DNA of 64,000 nt, taken from Vibrio mediterranei. Its GTDB lineage: Bacteria; Pseudomonadota; Gammaproteobacteria; Enterobacterales; Vibrionaceae. The stretch is taken from the NCBI RefSeq assembly GCF_900088415.1, contig NZ_FLLQ01000004.1, positions 1 through 64,000 on the forward strand. The letters are read 5' to 3'. Each line of letters begins with the position of its first letter. Positions within the stretch are counted from its first letter, which is position 1. This document shows, in pieces, positions 53,236 through 62,983 of this stretch. Made by a program: the position numbers and the translations under genes. The notes below the pieces were generated by a model. The model saw nothing but the letters and a program-made list of their open reading frames with translations. It ran no database searches and was not told the DNA's origin.

Positions 53236-54311
53236 CACTTCGCCTCCTGCGAGAGTACTTCCACTTTAATGCCGTCTCTGAGCCTTGCAATACCAGCAAT
53301 CACTATCTGTTGCGTTTGCTCCAAGCCATCGACTATTTGAATTGTGGTTTGAGAAACTTTACCCGTCGTCACTTTCTGTTTAGTTACCGTACTGTCTTCA
53401 TTTAGCAGCCAAACGAATTTCTCATTGTCATTGAGCGAATCGCCATCTTGATTAAAGACAGCCTCTATTGGAACACTCACTCCTCGGGTCAAATTCAGAC
53501 CAACATCTTTAGCTTTGGATGTCACGTCCACCGCCATACCATCTAGAATGTATTCGTTTTTCGGCATAGGCAGCACTAATGTAGCTGTAAAAGTACCCAA
53601 GGAGGGGTCAGGCTCGGTGGTAAACTCTTTCAGCCGTGCGGTATATTCATTACCAGAAGGCACGCGGACGAGAGTTTCAATGCTAGCTAGATCGCGATTC
53701 GTAGGTTGGTTTAGTGAAAAGCTGTCAGGGAGTTGAACAATCACCTCTACTTCATCAACGCTATGGATATTGACCACTTGCTGACCGATTTGAACGTTCT
53801 CAAATTGTTCTGCTGACACTCGCGATATTACACCATCCACAGGAGCAAGAAGCTCTGTAAAAGATAGTCGTAACTTAGCAAGCTCTAGTTCCGCTTTTGC
53901 ATAGGCTCTTTGTGCTGCAATTTCATCGAATTGTGATTGCGCTAATAGTCCCTTTTTAACCAAAGGGCTTGAGCGACGAAATTGACTGTCAATGACGCCA
54001 AACCGTGCTTGCGCATTATCTACCGCCAATTGGTAATCTGTGGGTTCAAGCACTGCCAACACATCACCTTTTTTCACAAAATCACCTTCTTTAAGATCGA
54101 TAGAGCTGATTTCTCCTGCGACTCTAAAGCTGAGGTGAGAGCGGTCCGCCGCCATAGCAAGAGCAGGAAAATAAAGACTATTTTTCAGCTCGGTTTTGCC
54201 AATCTCCGTGACTCTCACCTTAGGAACTTCCTCTCTCGTTCCCACTTCGGGTTTGCTACATCCTGATATTATTGCAGCAAGAACTAGAATGCTTACTAAG
54301 CGACTATGCAT
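53235..54311 (-). CDS. RND efflux adaptor lipoprotein, second
   Basis: A 358-residue membrane-fusion protein. The lipoprotein signal ends in the lipobox IISGC; the lipoyl halves (GDFVKKGDVLAVLEP and APVDGVISRV) flank a coiled-coil hairpin, and a beta-barrel follows. The ATG at 54311 was chosen because it is one base past the upstream adaptor stop and has AGGG. The frame from 54362 overlaps that adaptor. Confidence 0.85.
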   Translation of the reverse strand: MHSRLVSILVLAAIISGCSKPEVGTREEVPKVRVTEIGKTELKNSLYFPALAMAADRSHLSFRVAGEISSIDLKEGDFVKKGDVLAVLEPTDYQLAVDNAQARFGVIDSQFRRSSPLVKKGLLAQSQFDEIAAQRAYAKAELELAKLRLSFTELLAPVDGVISRVSAEQFENVQIGQQVVNIHSVDEVEVIVQLPDSFSLNQPTNRDLASIETLVRVPSGNEYTARLKEFTTEPDPSLGTFTATLVLPMPKNEYILDGMAVDVTSKAKDVGLNLTRGVSVPIEAVFNQDGDSLNDNEKFVWLLNEDSTVTKQKVTTGKVSQTTIQIVDGLEQTQQIVIAGIARLRDGIKVEVLSQEAK

Positions 54312-54312
54312 A

Positions 54313-55347
54313 TCAAAGCCCTCTTTCCTTGACCCACTCACGGACCTTAATACCTGATTCAATCCCTTGCACCCCAGAAACTACTATTTGATCGCCATCG
54401 TTTAGCCCACTAATAACCTGTCGCTTGTCGTTAAGCTCTACTGCTACTTTCTCGACAATTCCTTGTTCACTAACCCGCCAAACACACTTAGTATCCCCTT
54501 CCATAAACAGTGCTGACTGAGGGATTACCGTAGCGCCAGTGCTGCGAGTGACTACGCTTACCTGACCAGCCATTCCAGGTAGGATCCCCACGTCTGTCGG
54601 TCTCTCCATGATCATGGTCACTTTGTAACTGCCCGTCTTTGGGTCAGCCTCAGTATCAATTTCTTGAAAAGTTAGTTCGAAAGCACGTGATGGATAAGCA
54701 TCAAAGACCATGGAAGCATCTACTTGATTTTTCGATTGGAATCGATTCAACAATAGATCAGGCAGCTGAAAAATAACCTTAATAAGTTGATTCGATTGGA
54801 TATTCATAACCCCTTCTTTGGCTTGAATGTACTCGTAATTGTCTGCAGGGATTATGGAAATAGTACCGTCATACGGGGCAAGCAATTTGGTATAGCGTAA
54901 ATTGGCCTTAGCTTGAGACCAATTGGCTTGAGCGGAATTCATGTTTGCCTTTGCTTGGTCAAAGTCTTGTTCGGACACGACTTTATCCTTGCGTAACTTA
55001 AGAGCCCTTTGATATTGAACATCCGCCAATTGGAAATTCGCCTTGGCTTGCTTCTCTAATAATTGATATTCGTCGGGGTTGAGCTGAGCAAGTAATTGTC
55101 CCTTAGAAACGGGTTGGCCTGCGCGGACTACTATTTGCTCTAATTGCCCGGGAACACGGAAAGCGAGAACGGCTTTATCACCCGCTTCTGAAGTAGCAGG
55201 GAATGTGCGCTCAAATTTACTATTGCCGACAGCGACGTTAAACAGTTTGGCTGGACGAGAGTCCGGTTCAGGAATTGGCGGTGGTTCTTGTCCACAGCCA
55301 CTTATAAGACTGGCGACTATCGCCAAAAAGGAAAGCTTGCTCTTCAT
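54313..55347 (-). CDS. RND efflux adaptor lipoprotein, first
   Basis: A 344-residue membrane-fusion protein with lipobox LISGC, lipoyl halves (AGQPVSKGQLLAQLNP; APYDGTISIIP) and a beta-barrel. It differs from the second adaptor, so the pump has two adaptors like VexIJK or TriABC. The ATG at 55347 is preferred over a TTG two codons before it. It is the first gene of the operon. Confidence 0.85.
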   Translation of the reverse strand: MKSKLSFLAIVASLISGCGQEPPPIPEPDSRPAKLFNVAVGNSKFERTFPATSEAGDKAVLAFRVPGQLEQIVVRAGQPVSKGQLLAQLNPDEYQLLEKQAKANFQLADVQYQRALKLRKDKVVSEQDFDQAKANMNSAQANWSQAKANLRYTKLLAPYDGTISIIPADNYEYIQAKEGVMNIQSNQLIKVIFQLPDLLLNRFQSKNQVDASMVFDAYPSRAFELTFQEIDTEADPKTGSYKVTMIMERPTDVGILPGMAGQVSVVTRSTGATVIPQSALFMEGDTKCVWRVSEQGIVEKVAVELNDKRQVISGLNDGDQIVVSGVQGIESGIKVREWVKERGL

Positions 55348-55464
55348 TCTCAACTGCCTTGTTCTTAATGTACTTTAAAACATAGTCGAGAGAATCGTGC
55401 CTTGCCAGCAACTCATTAATTAATAATAGATTTATGCTAATTTTCTTAAATTTCACAAGCCAAT

Positions 55465-55492
55465 GAGCAAGGTGAATATCCTCACCTTGCTC
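55465..55492. repeat. Inverted repeat after chbG
   Basis: GAGCAAGGTGA and TCACCTTGCTC pair around ATATCC. It lies after the deacetylase gene and before the RND promoter region; without a T-run it is at best a weak terminator. Confidence 0.7.
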
Positions 55493-55514
55493 TATTGAAT
55501 TTTCGTAAATGATT

Positions 55515-56282
55515 TTATACGTTCAATGCATCAAAGCCGACACACTCAATTCCTTGTTGCTGCAACCACAATGACATCTCTAAGTTGGTGAGAATTCGCC
55601 ATTCTTCAACCCTTGAGTCGGTGTAACTTGAGAGTGCGACAAGCTCCTCACTAACCTTTCGAGCGGGATGGCACATGAGCTCTATCGTACCACTCGGCTT
55701 TTGCTCTTGGTAAGCAAGAAGCATCGCTTTTAAGTGTTCGATCGTCGCTCCCTCAGCATAGAACCCCATATCAAATACATCCGGTGTAGGGACAGCTAAC
55801 AACTCTTGCCCTTGGATGATGTTATCGATTCTCCGCACGGGAAGTCCAACCTTGTTCACCGCTTGAGTAAAACCTTGTTTTAGGGGTCGATAGACGCCTC
55901 CAAAATGATGACTATCGATGTGATTAATATTGAATCCCATATCTAACGCAGCGCGGTACTGAGCCTTCAGCTCAACTTCTACCTCGTCACTCGAAACATC
56001 TGATTTGTTAAACAGTATCGTCTTATCAAAGAATTCTCCGTCATCATTCACCAAGCTAGGGATAAGATCAGGATCTGAGATCGGTCTACCTGCGGTAACG
56101 GTAAAGTGTAAGCCAACCTCCGATATAAGCCCTCGTCGATACAATTCAGCGGCATGCTCTACAGCAGGCTGATTCATCATAATCGTCGTCGACTTCACCA
56201 TTCCAGCATGGAAGCAATCTGCTATAGCTAAGTTCACCGATTCAGTCAGCCCAAAGTCATCTGCGTTCAAAATGAGTTTCAT
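55515..56282 (-). CDS. chbG: ChbG/YdjC-family carbohydrate deacetylase
   Basis: A 255-residue deacetylase of the YdjC family that removes an acetyl group from chito-oligosaccharide phosphates. The metal residues lie in NADDFGLTESVN and DSHHFGG, with the catalytic HFTVTAGRP and MCHPARK stretches. The start is 21 nt past the GH4 gene, so they share an mRNA. In E. coli ChbG prepares acetylated chitobiose 6-phosphate for ChbF. Confidence 0.85.
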   Translation of the reverse strand: MKLILNADDFGLTESVNLAIADCFHAGMVKSTTIMMNQPAVEHAAELYRRGLISEVGLHFTVTAGRPISDPDLIPSLVNDDGEFFDKTILFNKSDVSSDEVEVELKAQYRAALDMGFNINHIDSHHFGGVYRPLKQGFTQAVNKVGLPVRRIDNIIQGQELLAVPTPDVFDMGFYAEGATIEHLKAMLLAYQEQKPSGTIELMCHPARKVSEELVALSSYTDSRVEEWRILTNLEMSLWLQQQGIECVGFDALNV

Positions 56283-56303
56283 AACTACTAACCTTGATTA
56301 TTC

Positions 56304-57632
56304 TTATAAGAAGTGCGTAAACGCTGGCATAAAGCCTATATTCTCTCGAATCGTTTCTCTTAGCGCTTCGTCAATGTGTTGGCCACTATCAACAATTGGG
56401 TTAAGCATGAGTGCACGCTTGGCAAGATTAATATCGCCCGTAATTGCTGCTTCCACCGTTAACGTTTCGAACTCTTTCATCAGTTGAATTAGCCGTAATG
56501 TTCCGGTTTCAAATGGCGCGACATTTAACGGAATAATCTCACTACTTGTGATAATAGAGCTCACCTCAACCGCACAGTCATCAGGCAAGCCTTGAATCGC
56601 ACCATTATTACGAGTATTCACATGCATGATTGAACGCTTGTTGTTGTGAATGCTGCTCATCAGTTCACAGGCTGCTTCAGAGTAGTAAGCACCACCACGT
56701 TCTTCAAGCAGTTTAGGCTTGGTATCCAACGTAGGATCTTTATAGATTTCCAACAGCTCAGCTTCTACTTTTGCCACTAGATCAGCTCGATTACTCTTAC
56801 TCGCTGAAGCAGCATACTCTTTATCGAGAATGTCACGCGATTGATAGTAGTAGCGAAGGTATGCGCAAGGCACCATACCTAAACTCTTAATGATACCTTC
56901 ATCCCATTTAAACGGAGGGATGTTCTTCGGCGTCATTCGGTCGTTACCAGCAAGTAGTTCATTGATGACCTCTTCACACTTATCTTTGCCATCATGAAGA
57001 ATTTTTCGAGCCCACACCAAGTGATTCAGTCCAGCGATTTGCATAGTGATGTCTTTACGATCAACACCCAGCATTTCAGCAGCACCTCGCTCCATATTCA
57101 CAGGGACGTTACACAGTCCGACGGTTTTTATTTTCGAGTACTTAGTCAGCGCTTCAGTAACCATACCCGAAGGGTTGGTGAAATTAAGCAACCATGCATT
57201 AGGACATAGCGCTTCCATCTCCTTCGCAATTTCCAACGCTATAGGGATCGTTCGACACGCATTGGAGAATCCCCCAAGGCCATTAGTCTCTTGCCCAATA
57301 ACTCGATATTTTAACGCTATTCTCTCATCACGTAGTCGGGCTTCAATCCGGCCCGCCCGAAATTGAGAACAAACGAAATCTGCATCAACTAGAGCTTGTT
57401 GACGATTTGTCGTCAGGTGCACGGTAATGTCGCACTCGGCTTTGGCGATCATTCTTTTGGTCAGATCAGCAATCACCGTTGCTTTCTCCATTCCTTCGTC
57501 AATATCTACTAACCAAAGATCCGATATTGGTAGCTCTTGATGTCGAGTCAACAATCCTTCTACCAACTCTGGCGTATAGCTCGAACCACCACCAATTACG
57601 ACTACTTTTAGCTTTTTAGTCTGCTTCATCAC
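56304..57632 (-). CDS. chbF: GH4 6-phospho-beta-glucosidase, ChbF-like
   Basis: A 442-residue glycosidase of family 4, which uses NAD+ and a divalent metal to open phosphorylated disaccharides. The N-terminal NAD fold shows VVIGGGSSYTPELVEG, followed by the metal-binding region with FTNPSGMVTEAL, GLCNVP and NHLVW. No PTS genes are next to it, so the phospho-sugar must come from elsewhere. The start is ATG at 57632. Confidence 0.85.
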   Translation of the reverse strand: MMKQTKKLKVVVIGGGSSYTPELVEGLLTRHQELPISDLWLVDIDEGMEKATVIADLTKRMIAKAECDITVHLTTNRQQALVDADFVCSQFRAGRIEARLRDERIALKYRVIGQETNGLGGFSNACRTIPIALEIAKEMEALCPNAWLLNFTNPSGMVTEALTKYSKIKTVGLCNVPVNMERGAAEMLGVDRKDITMQIAGLNHLVWARKILHDGKDKCEEVINELLAGNDRMTPKNIPPFKWDEGIIKSLGMVPCAYLRYYYQSRDILDKEYAASASKSNRADLVAKVEAELLEIYKDPTLDTKPKLLEERGGAYYSEAACELMSSIHNNKRSIMHVNTRNNGAIQGLPDDCAVEVSSIITSSEIIPLNVAPFETGTLRLIQLMKEFETLTVEAAITGDINLAKRALMLNPIVDSGQHIDEALRETIRENIGFMPAFTHFL

Positions 57633-57731
57633 GTTTACCCTTCCGATTTAAGATTACGTGATGTAATTTATAATCAAGAAAAACGTTAAACAAACCAATA
57701 AATCGAACCAATACATTAGCCGGAGTAATCC

Positions 57732-58628
57732 ATGAATCTAAACCACAATCGACAGCAGTTGTTATCACTCTTGCATACGTTTAATGTGGCGGCTCGACAT
57801 CTTAGTTTCACTCACGCCGCACAAGAATTATTTCTTACTCAAGGAGGCGTAAGCCAACGCATTAAAAAGCTTGAAACGCTGCTTAACTTTAACTTGTTCA
57901 TTAGGAAAACGAGGAAACTCGAACTTACCCCAGAAGGACAGCGGGTTTTCAGTATTCTGAATACCTCATTTGAATCTATATTTTCTGAACTGTCAGACAT
58001 CCAAACAGGTGAGTTAACGGGTGAGCTATACATCGCGACCTCCCCCTATTTCGCATCATCGTGGTTAATGCCAAGACTGCCGGATTTTCGTCATCAATAT
58101 CCGAATCTAAGCATCAAACTGGACACCAAACAGAATCAAAGTGATTTTCAGTTCGAAGCATACGATGCTGCTATTTTTTACAGTGAAGGTATTTATCCTA
58201 ACCACTTCAGCCGGCGACTCTTTGCTGGTCAGCGTATACCGGTTTGCAGCCCAGAGTACGCTGAAAAACACCAACTGCATCTTGATGATTCTCAACTAAA
58301 AGACGTGCGTTTTATTCACAACAGCGACAGCATTGCTTGGCAGCACTGGCTCAATGAGATGCAGCTCAACATCAGCTGCCAGGTTAAGTGTGACTATTAT
58401 AGCGATAACAGGATTGCCATAGATGCGGCCCAGCTCTCTTTGGGAGTCGCTCTCGGCAGAAAGGAGTTTATTGCACCGTTAATTAAGCAGGGAAAGTTAG
58501 TGGCTCCATTTGCCAGCGTGGAATCAGGTAAAGGCTATGATTTAGTCTGCCCAAAAGGAATGGAACAGCGGGTAAAATTTCAAGCGTTGTCAAACTGGTT
58601 AACAGAACAACTGCGCGACAAGCATTAA
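57732..58628 (+). CDS. LysR-family regulator
   Basis: A 298-residue regulator with an N-terminal winged helix (HTFNVAARHLSFTHAAQELFLTQGGVSQRIKKLE) and a periplasmic-binding-like effector domain. It looks closest to DsdC/GcvA-type members, though the subgroup is a judgement from the effector part. It is divergent from chbF-chbG, so it probably controls that pair. Confidence 0.85.
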   Translation: MNLNHNRQQLLSLLHTFNVAARHLSFTHAAQELFLTQGGVSQRIKKLETLLNFNLFIRKTRKLELTPEGQRVFSILNTSFESIFSELSDIQTGELTGELYIATSPYFASSWLMPRLPDFRHQYPNLSIKLDTKQNQSDFQFEAYDAAIFYSEGIYPNHFSRRLFAGQRIPVCSPEYAEKHQLHLDDSQLKDVRFIHNSDSIAWQHWLNEMQLNISCQVKCDYYSDNRIAIDAAQLSLGVALGRKEFIAPLIKQGKLVAPFASVESGKGYDLVCPKGMEQRVKFQALSNWLTEQLRDKH

Positions 58629-58666
58629 CAACAACTGTTTCTCATCTATTCTCCAGCAAATATAAA

Positions 58667-58690
58667 AAAGAGGTGCCACTGCACCTCTTT
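58667..58690. terminator. Bidirectional terminator
   Basis: AAAGAGGTGC pairs with GCACCTCTTT around CACT. On the minus strand six Ts follow, so it ends the psp operon well; it also lies behind the LysR gene on the plus strand. Confidence 0.88.
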
Positions 58691-58709
58691 ATTCATTCGC
58701 TATAAGATA

Positions 58710-59099
58710 TTAAAGCTTACTGAACTCTCGATTTACTTTGTATGCCTCTGACGTGACATACGCTTCCATATCTCTCACTTTATGCTCCATCGAGTCAAAA
58801 TCGCGCTCTAGCGTATTCAGCAAGTCTTTCGCGTTTTGCCCTTGTTGCCAAGGTTTACTCTTCAATGAGTGTTCTTTCTTGGTTTTCATGGCTTCAACAA
58901 AGTTGTCAGGCTGCTTTTCTAGCATCAAGCTCATTGCTACGTACGCCAACAAGACTAAAAAGCTCCCCCCTAACAGCGCCGCCGAAATTACAAGAATTCG
59001 TATCAGCCAAACTTCAATACCGAAATAATTGGCTAAACCTGCGCACACCCCTGTCAGCTTGCCATTGACCGGATCTTTATACAGCTCTCTATGAGTCAT
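58710..59099 (-). CDS. pspC: Phage shock protein C
   Basis: A 129-residue inner-membrane PspC protein. The N-terminal PspC domain has LTGVCAGLANYFGIEVWLIRIL, one main helix, and a C-terminal coiled coil. It senses envelope stress with PspB and helps release PspF from PspA. The ATG at 59099 (MTHREL) has GGAGG upstream; the 10-codon extension overlaps pspB more deeply. It overlaps pspB by 11 nt. Confidence 0.9.
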   Translation of the reverse strand: MTHRELYKDPVNGKLTGVCAGLANYFGIEVWLIRILVISAALLGGSFLVLLAYVAMSLMLEKQPDNFVEAMKTKKEHSLKSKPWQQGQNAKDLLNTLERDFDSMEHKVRDMEAYVTSEAYKVNREFSKL

Positions 59100-59325
59100 A
59101 GGTTTGCCTCCAGTTTGGGGATTCCACATCCAGAATTCGCTCTAGGTTATCAACACGTAGTTGCATTTTTTCTGCACGTTGAGACAGCGATTGCAGCTTT
59201 TGGAAGTCTTGCTGCGACAGACCACTCTCTGATTTACGCTTGCTGCGGTAGTGGAGAAAAAGCCACAGCGGTGCAACAAAAATCAAAAAGACAATTAATG
59301 GACCCGCAATTAAAAATGACGACAT
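59089..59325 (-). CDS. pspB: Phage shock protein B
   Basis: A 78-residue protein with one N-terminal helix (FLIAGPLIVFLIFVAPLWLFL) and a leucine-rich coiled coil (QSLSQRAEKMQLRVDNLERIL), the standard PspB layout. It partners PspC in the membrane. Confidence 0.92.
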   Translation of the reverse strand: MSSFLIAGPLIVFLIFVAPLWLFLHYRSKRKSESGLSQQDFQKLQSLSQRAEKMQLRVDNLERILDVESPNWRQTYDS

Positions 59326-59344
59326 ACTTTTCTCCTAATCCGCA

Positions 59345-60013
59345 TTATTTTTCGTTGTTCATTTGCTCTTTAAGCTTAGCGAGCTCTTTATCAATTTCGT
59401 CCTGTGCTTGCAGCTCAGCAAACTCTTGATCTAAAGATTTCGCATTACCTGTTTTCGAATACAGGTCAGCTTCCGCTTCTAGTTCATCAATTTTGCGAGA
59501 GTATTGTTCAAACTTCGCCATCGCTTCATGAGTGCGGCTGGTATGCAAGTGCTTCTGCACATCACGACGATTGCTTGCTGCTTCCGAACGAATGATCAGC
59601 GCCTGCTGCTTCGCACGTGTCTCGGTAATTTTGGCTTCTAATTTAGCAATTTCATTAGTGAGCTTGTCGATGGTTTCTTCCACCAAAGTTTGCTCATCGT
59701 GCAGCCCTTTCACTACATTTTCAAGCTTCTGCTTTTCAATCAGTGCTGCTCGCGCTAAATCTTCACGCTGTTTTGTTAACGCGAGTGTCGCTTTTTGCTG
59801 CCACTCTATAATTTGCTCTTCAATCGCTTTCACTTTGCGAGCTAACTCTTTTTTGTCGGCAATCGCTTTTGCTGAGTTAGTGCGAACTTCAACTAATGTA
59901 TCTTCCATTTCTTGAATGATCAGACGAATCATTTTCTCTGGATCTTCTGCCTTATCAAGTAAAGCGCTCACGTTTGAATTTACAATATCTGCAAAACGAG
60001 AAAAAATACCCAT
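59345..60013 (-). CDS. pspA: Phage shock protein A
   Basis: A 222-residue PspA/IM30-type peripheral membrane protein, almost all coiled coil after the amphipathic start MGIFSRFADIVNSNVSALLDKAEDP. It binds the inner membrane under stress and inhibits PspF otherwise. It is the first gene of pspABC with a sigma-54 promoter upstream. Confidence 0.96.
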   Translation of the reverse strand: MGIFSRFADIVNSNVSALLDKAEDPEKMIRLIIQEMEDTLVEVRTNSAKAIADKKELARKVKAIEEQIIEWQQKATLALTKQREDLARAALIEKQKLENVVKGLHDEQTLVEETIDKLTNEIAKLEAKITETRAKQQALIIRSEAASNRRDVQKHLHTSRTHEAMAKFEQYSRKIDELEAEADLYSKTGNAKSLDQEFAELQAQDEIDKELAKLKEQMNNEK

Positions 60014-60071
60014 ACTACTTCTCCTAATTGGATGAGCTCGCCAATGAACTCTGAATCGTTGCTATTGTTAA

Positions 60072-60088
60072 TCCAATTACCGTGCCAA
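60072..60088 (-). promoter_or_regulatory. Sigma-54 promoter of pspABC
   Basis: On the minus strand TTGGCACGGTAATTGGA fits the -24/-12 pattern (TGGCAC-n5-TTGC), with G in place of C at the last position. It lies ~60-75 nt before pspA, opposite the sigma-54 activator gene pspF. Confidence 0.8.
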
Positions 60089-60203
60089 TTTGTTAAACCC
60101 ATAATATTCAATAAGATAGATATTAGACTCGCTTAATCAGATTGACATGCTATGATGGCTCTAGCCAACTATTGGTAATTTTTACCAACCTAGAGGAATC
60201 ACT

Positions 60204-61223
60204 ATGGCACAAAACTTAATTGGCGAATCTCCTGCCTTTCTAGCCGTACTCGATAAAGTATCTCGACTCGCTCCCATTGACCGTCCTGTATTAGTTATCG
60301 GTGAGCGTGGTACCGGTAAAGAATTGATTGCTCAGCGTTTACACTATTTGTCTAAACGTTGGGATCAACCTTTGGTTTCTCTTAATTGTTCAACCTTGAG
60401 TGAAGGGCTGATCGACTCTGAGCTGTTCGGGCACGAATCTGGCGCGTTTACCGGTGCAAAAGGTCGTCACCAAGGACGATTCGAGCGAGCAGAAAATGGC
60501 ACACTATTCTTAGACGAACTCGCTACTACCCCTTTATCTGTGCAAGAGAAGCTCCTTAGAGTGATTGAATACGGGCAGTATGAACGTGTAGGCGGAGCAA
60601 AAGCGTTGGAAGCAGACGTTCGACTGGTTTGTGCCACCAACGAAGATTTACCAAAACTCGCAGAGCAAGGAAGGTTCCGTCCTGACCTTCTTGATAGGCT
60701 GGCATTTGACGTGATCCATCTACCGCCTCTGCGCCATCGTCCCGAAGATATTCCACTATTAGCCGAGTTCTTTGCGATAAAAATGTGTCGAGAGTTGGGT
60801 CTACCGTTCTTTGTTGGGTTCACCGAACAAGCTTGGCAAAGCATGGCTGACTACCCTTGGCCAGGTAACATTCGTGAATTAAAAAATGTAGTTGAGCGTG
60901 CTGTGTATCAACAAGGGACCAATGAACAGCCCATTGAGTCATTAATATTCAATCCATTTGAAGGTCAATTCGGTGCACTTCCATCAATGAGAGCGGAACA
61001 TAGTGAGAAGCCTTCTGAACAAGAGTCTCTGTCCTCTCAACCTTCAACTGAAGAGGCGTTCACCTTTCCACTCGATTTTAAAACATGGCAGGATGAACAA
61101 AATATAAAGTTGATTAATGAAGCACTTAAGCAAGCTCAATACAATCAACGCGGTGCTGCTAAGCTGCTAAGCTTGAGCTATGATCAGCTAAGAGGTTTAG
61201 TGCGAAAGTACAAACTGGTTTGA
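60204..61223 (+). CDS. pspF: PspF, sigma-54 activator of the psp operon
   Basis: A 339-residue enhancer-binding protein without a receiver domain. Its AAA+ core has Walker A GERGTGKE, the GAFTGA loop (ESGAFTGAKG) that contacts sigma-54, and Walker B LFLDEL. A Fis-type helix-turn-helix closes it (RGAAKLLSLSYDQLRGLV). A Q/S-rich linker at residues 255-285 lies between. It diverges from pspA. Confidence 0.95.
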   Translation: MAQNLIGESPAFLAVLDKVSRLAPIDRPVLVIGERGTGKELIAQRLHYLSKRWDQPLVSLNCSTLSEGLIDSELFGHESGAFTGAKGRHQGRFERAENGTLFLDELATTPLSVQEKLLRVIEYGQYERVGGAKALEADVRLVCATNEDLPKLAEQGRFRPDLLDRLAFDVIHLPPLRHRPEDIPLLAEFFAIKMCRELGLPFFVGFTEQAWQSMADYPWPGNIRELKNVVERAVYQQGTNEQPIESLIFNPFEGQFGALPSMRAEHSEKPSEQESLSSQPSTEEAFTFPLDFKTWQDEQNIKLINEALKQAQYNQRGAAKLLSLSYDQLRGLVRKYKLV

Positions 61224-61363
61224 GCAGGGTCAGACAGTCGCCACACTTTTTAACCAATTGCACGATAAGTACTTGTGATTATTGGTTTAGCTGACGATTT
61301 AGTGGTAAATTACCCTGATCTCAATACAGATATTACGTTCGCTAAAATGAATGTAGCGTGTTT

Positions 61364-62983
61364 ATGAAGGCATTAATCAATTTATCGCTTGGACTTTGCG
61401 GTCTCATCCTATTGACAGGTTGCGAAGAAAAAGTCGATCACTCAAAAGTTAGACAAGACGGATTCGTCTATTGCGACCAAGGTCGTCCTAGTACTTTTAA
61501 CCCGCAATTAGTAGACGGTGGCATCACTGTCGAATCCATTGCGCCGCAGTTATTCGATACGCTACTGACGCTAAACCCGGGCACTCACCAACCCGTTCCA
61601 AACTTAGCGAAATCCTGGCAAGTTAACGAGGAAGGCACAGAGTACACGTTCACTCTGCGCAAAGGTGTAGAGTTCCAAACCACTGAATGGTTTACTCCCA
61701 CACGTCCGATGAATGCGGACGATGTTGTATTTAGCTTCACGCGTATTATCGACCCTAACAATCCCTTCCACGACGTAGGCGGCAGTGTCTATCCGTGGTT
61801 CGCAGGCATTGACTTCGCAAATTTGGTCGAGAAAGTTGAAGCATTGGATGACAACACGGTCAAGTTTACTCTATCGAGGCCAGACAACTCGTTCCTTTCC
61901 AACATTTCGACGGCACACGCACCAATCTATTCTGCTGAATATGCTGATCAACTCGTCTTTTCCGATCATAAACTCGATATTGATATTTACCCTGTTGGTA
62001 CTGGGCCTTTCTACCTAGACGAATACCAAGTCGCAGATTTAGTTCGCCTAAAGCGTCACGAAAACTACTGGCGTGGCAAAGTAGATATGGAACAAGTCGT
62101 ATTTGATATCTCTCATCGCGGAGCTGGCGCCTTAGCTAAACTATTAAGAAATGAGTGCGATGTCCTGAACTCGCCTATTTCAAGCCAAATCCCTGTGATA
62201 TTGAATGAAGAGTCCATCGTTCTACAAGCCAAACCAGCCATGAACGTGGCTTTTGTGGCTATCAATACTCAGCATAAAGCACTTAGTGACCCTAGAGTTC
62301 GTAAAGCCCTGAATCTCGCGATAAACCGCGACAACATTCTCGAAGCAGTTTATTTTGGCACCGGAGAGAAAGCTTATAGCCTTCTTCCACCAAGTTCTTG
62401 GGCACACCAGAAAGATGCCACTCAAATTCGCTACGACCGTAATTATTCAATGGCGCTGCTAAAAGAGGCTGGCTATGAGAAAGGGCTAGAGCTCACTATG
62501 GCGGTACCTCTTGAGCCACGAGTCTACAACCCGAGTCCACGTAAAACGGCAGAACTTATCCAAGCTAACTTAGCCGATGTGGGAATTACCCTTAACCTAC
62601 TCACCGATGATCGAGTCGATCGCCAAGAGCTATCGAATATTGAGTCCGTTGATCTACTGCTCACAGGTTGGGTGGGAAATACTGGCGACCCAGATAACTA
62701 CTTACGTCCTTTGTTATCTTGCACGTCAAAACGTGAAGGTTTGAATCTATCTATGTGGTGTAATGATGACTTTGACTTTCTGTTAGATCTGGCGCTTGAA
62801 GTGAGTCAACCAAGATATCGACTCAATCTATATCGACAAGCACAAAACATTTTGAATGAGGAAGTTCCTGTGTTGCCTATTGCACACGGTCAAAAATATC
62901 AAGCACATAGCGATAGCCTGACAGGTTTTAGAACCAGTCCATTCAACGCCCAACCGTTTGATCAAGTTGTGAGGTTGAAGTAG
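61364..62983 (+). CDS. sapA: SapA-like peptide-binding lipoprotein
   Basis: A 539-residue solute-binding protein of the DppA/OppA kind. Its signal ends in the lipobox LLTGC, and motifs such as PQLFDTLLTLNPG and NPFHDVGG follow. It is the first gene of sapABC, after pspF as in E. coli. The E. coli Sap system is tied to putrescine export and antimicrobial-peptide resistance; the ligand here is unknown. The ATG at 61364 is preferred to a GTG two codons before. Confidence 0.88.
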   Translation: MKALINLSLGLCGLILLTGCEEKVDHSKVRQDGFVYCDQGRPSTFNPQLVDGGITVESIAPQLFDTLLTLNPGTHQPVPNLAKSWQVNEEGTEYTFTLRKGVEFQTTEWFTPTRPMNADDVVFSFTRIIDPNNPFHDVGGSVYPWFAGIDFANLVEKVEALDDNTVKFTLSRPDNSFLSNISTAHAPIYSAEYADQLVFSDHKLDIDIYPVGTGPFYLDEYQVADLVRLKRHENYWRGKVDMEQVVFDISHRGAGALAKLLRNECDVLNSPISSQIPVILNEESIVLQAKPAMNVAFVAINTQHKALSDPRVRKALNLAINRDNILEAVYFGTGEKAYSLLPPSSWAHQKDATQIRYDRNYSMALLKEAGYEKGLELTMAVPLEPRVYNPSPRKTAELIQANLADVGITLNLLTDDRVDRQELSNIESVDLLLTGWVGNTGDPDNYLRPLLSCTSKREGLNLSMWCNDDFDFLLDLALEVSQPRYRLNLYRQAQNILNEEVPVLPIAHGQKYQAHSDSLTGFRTSPFNAQPFDQVVRLK

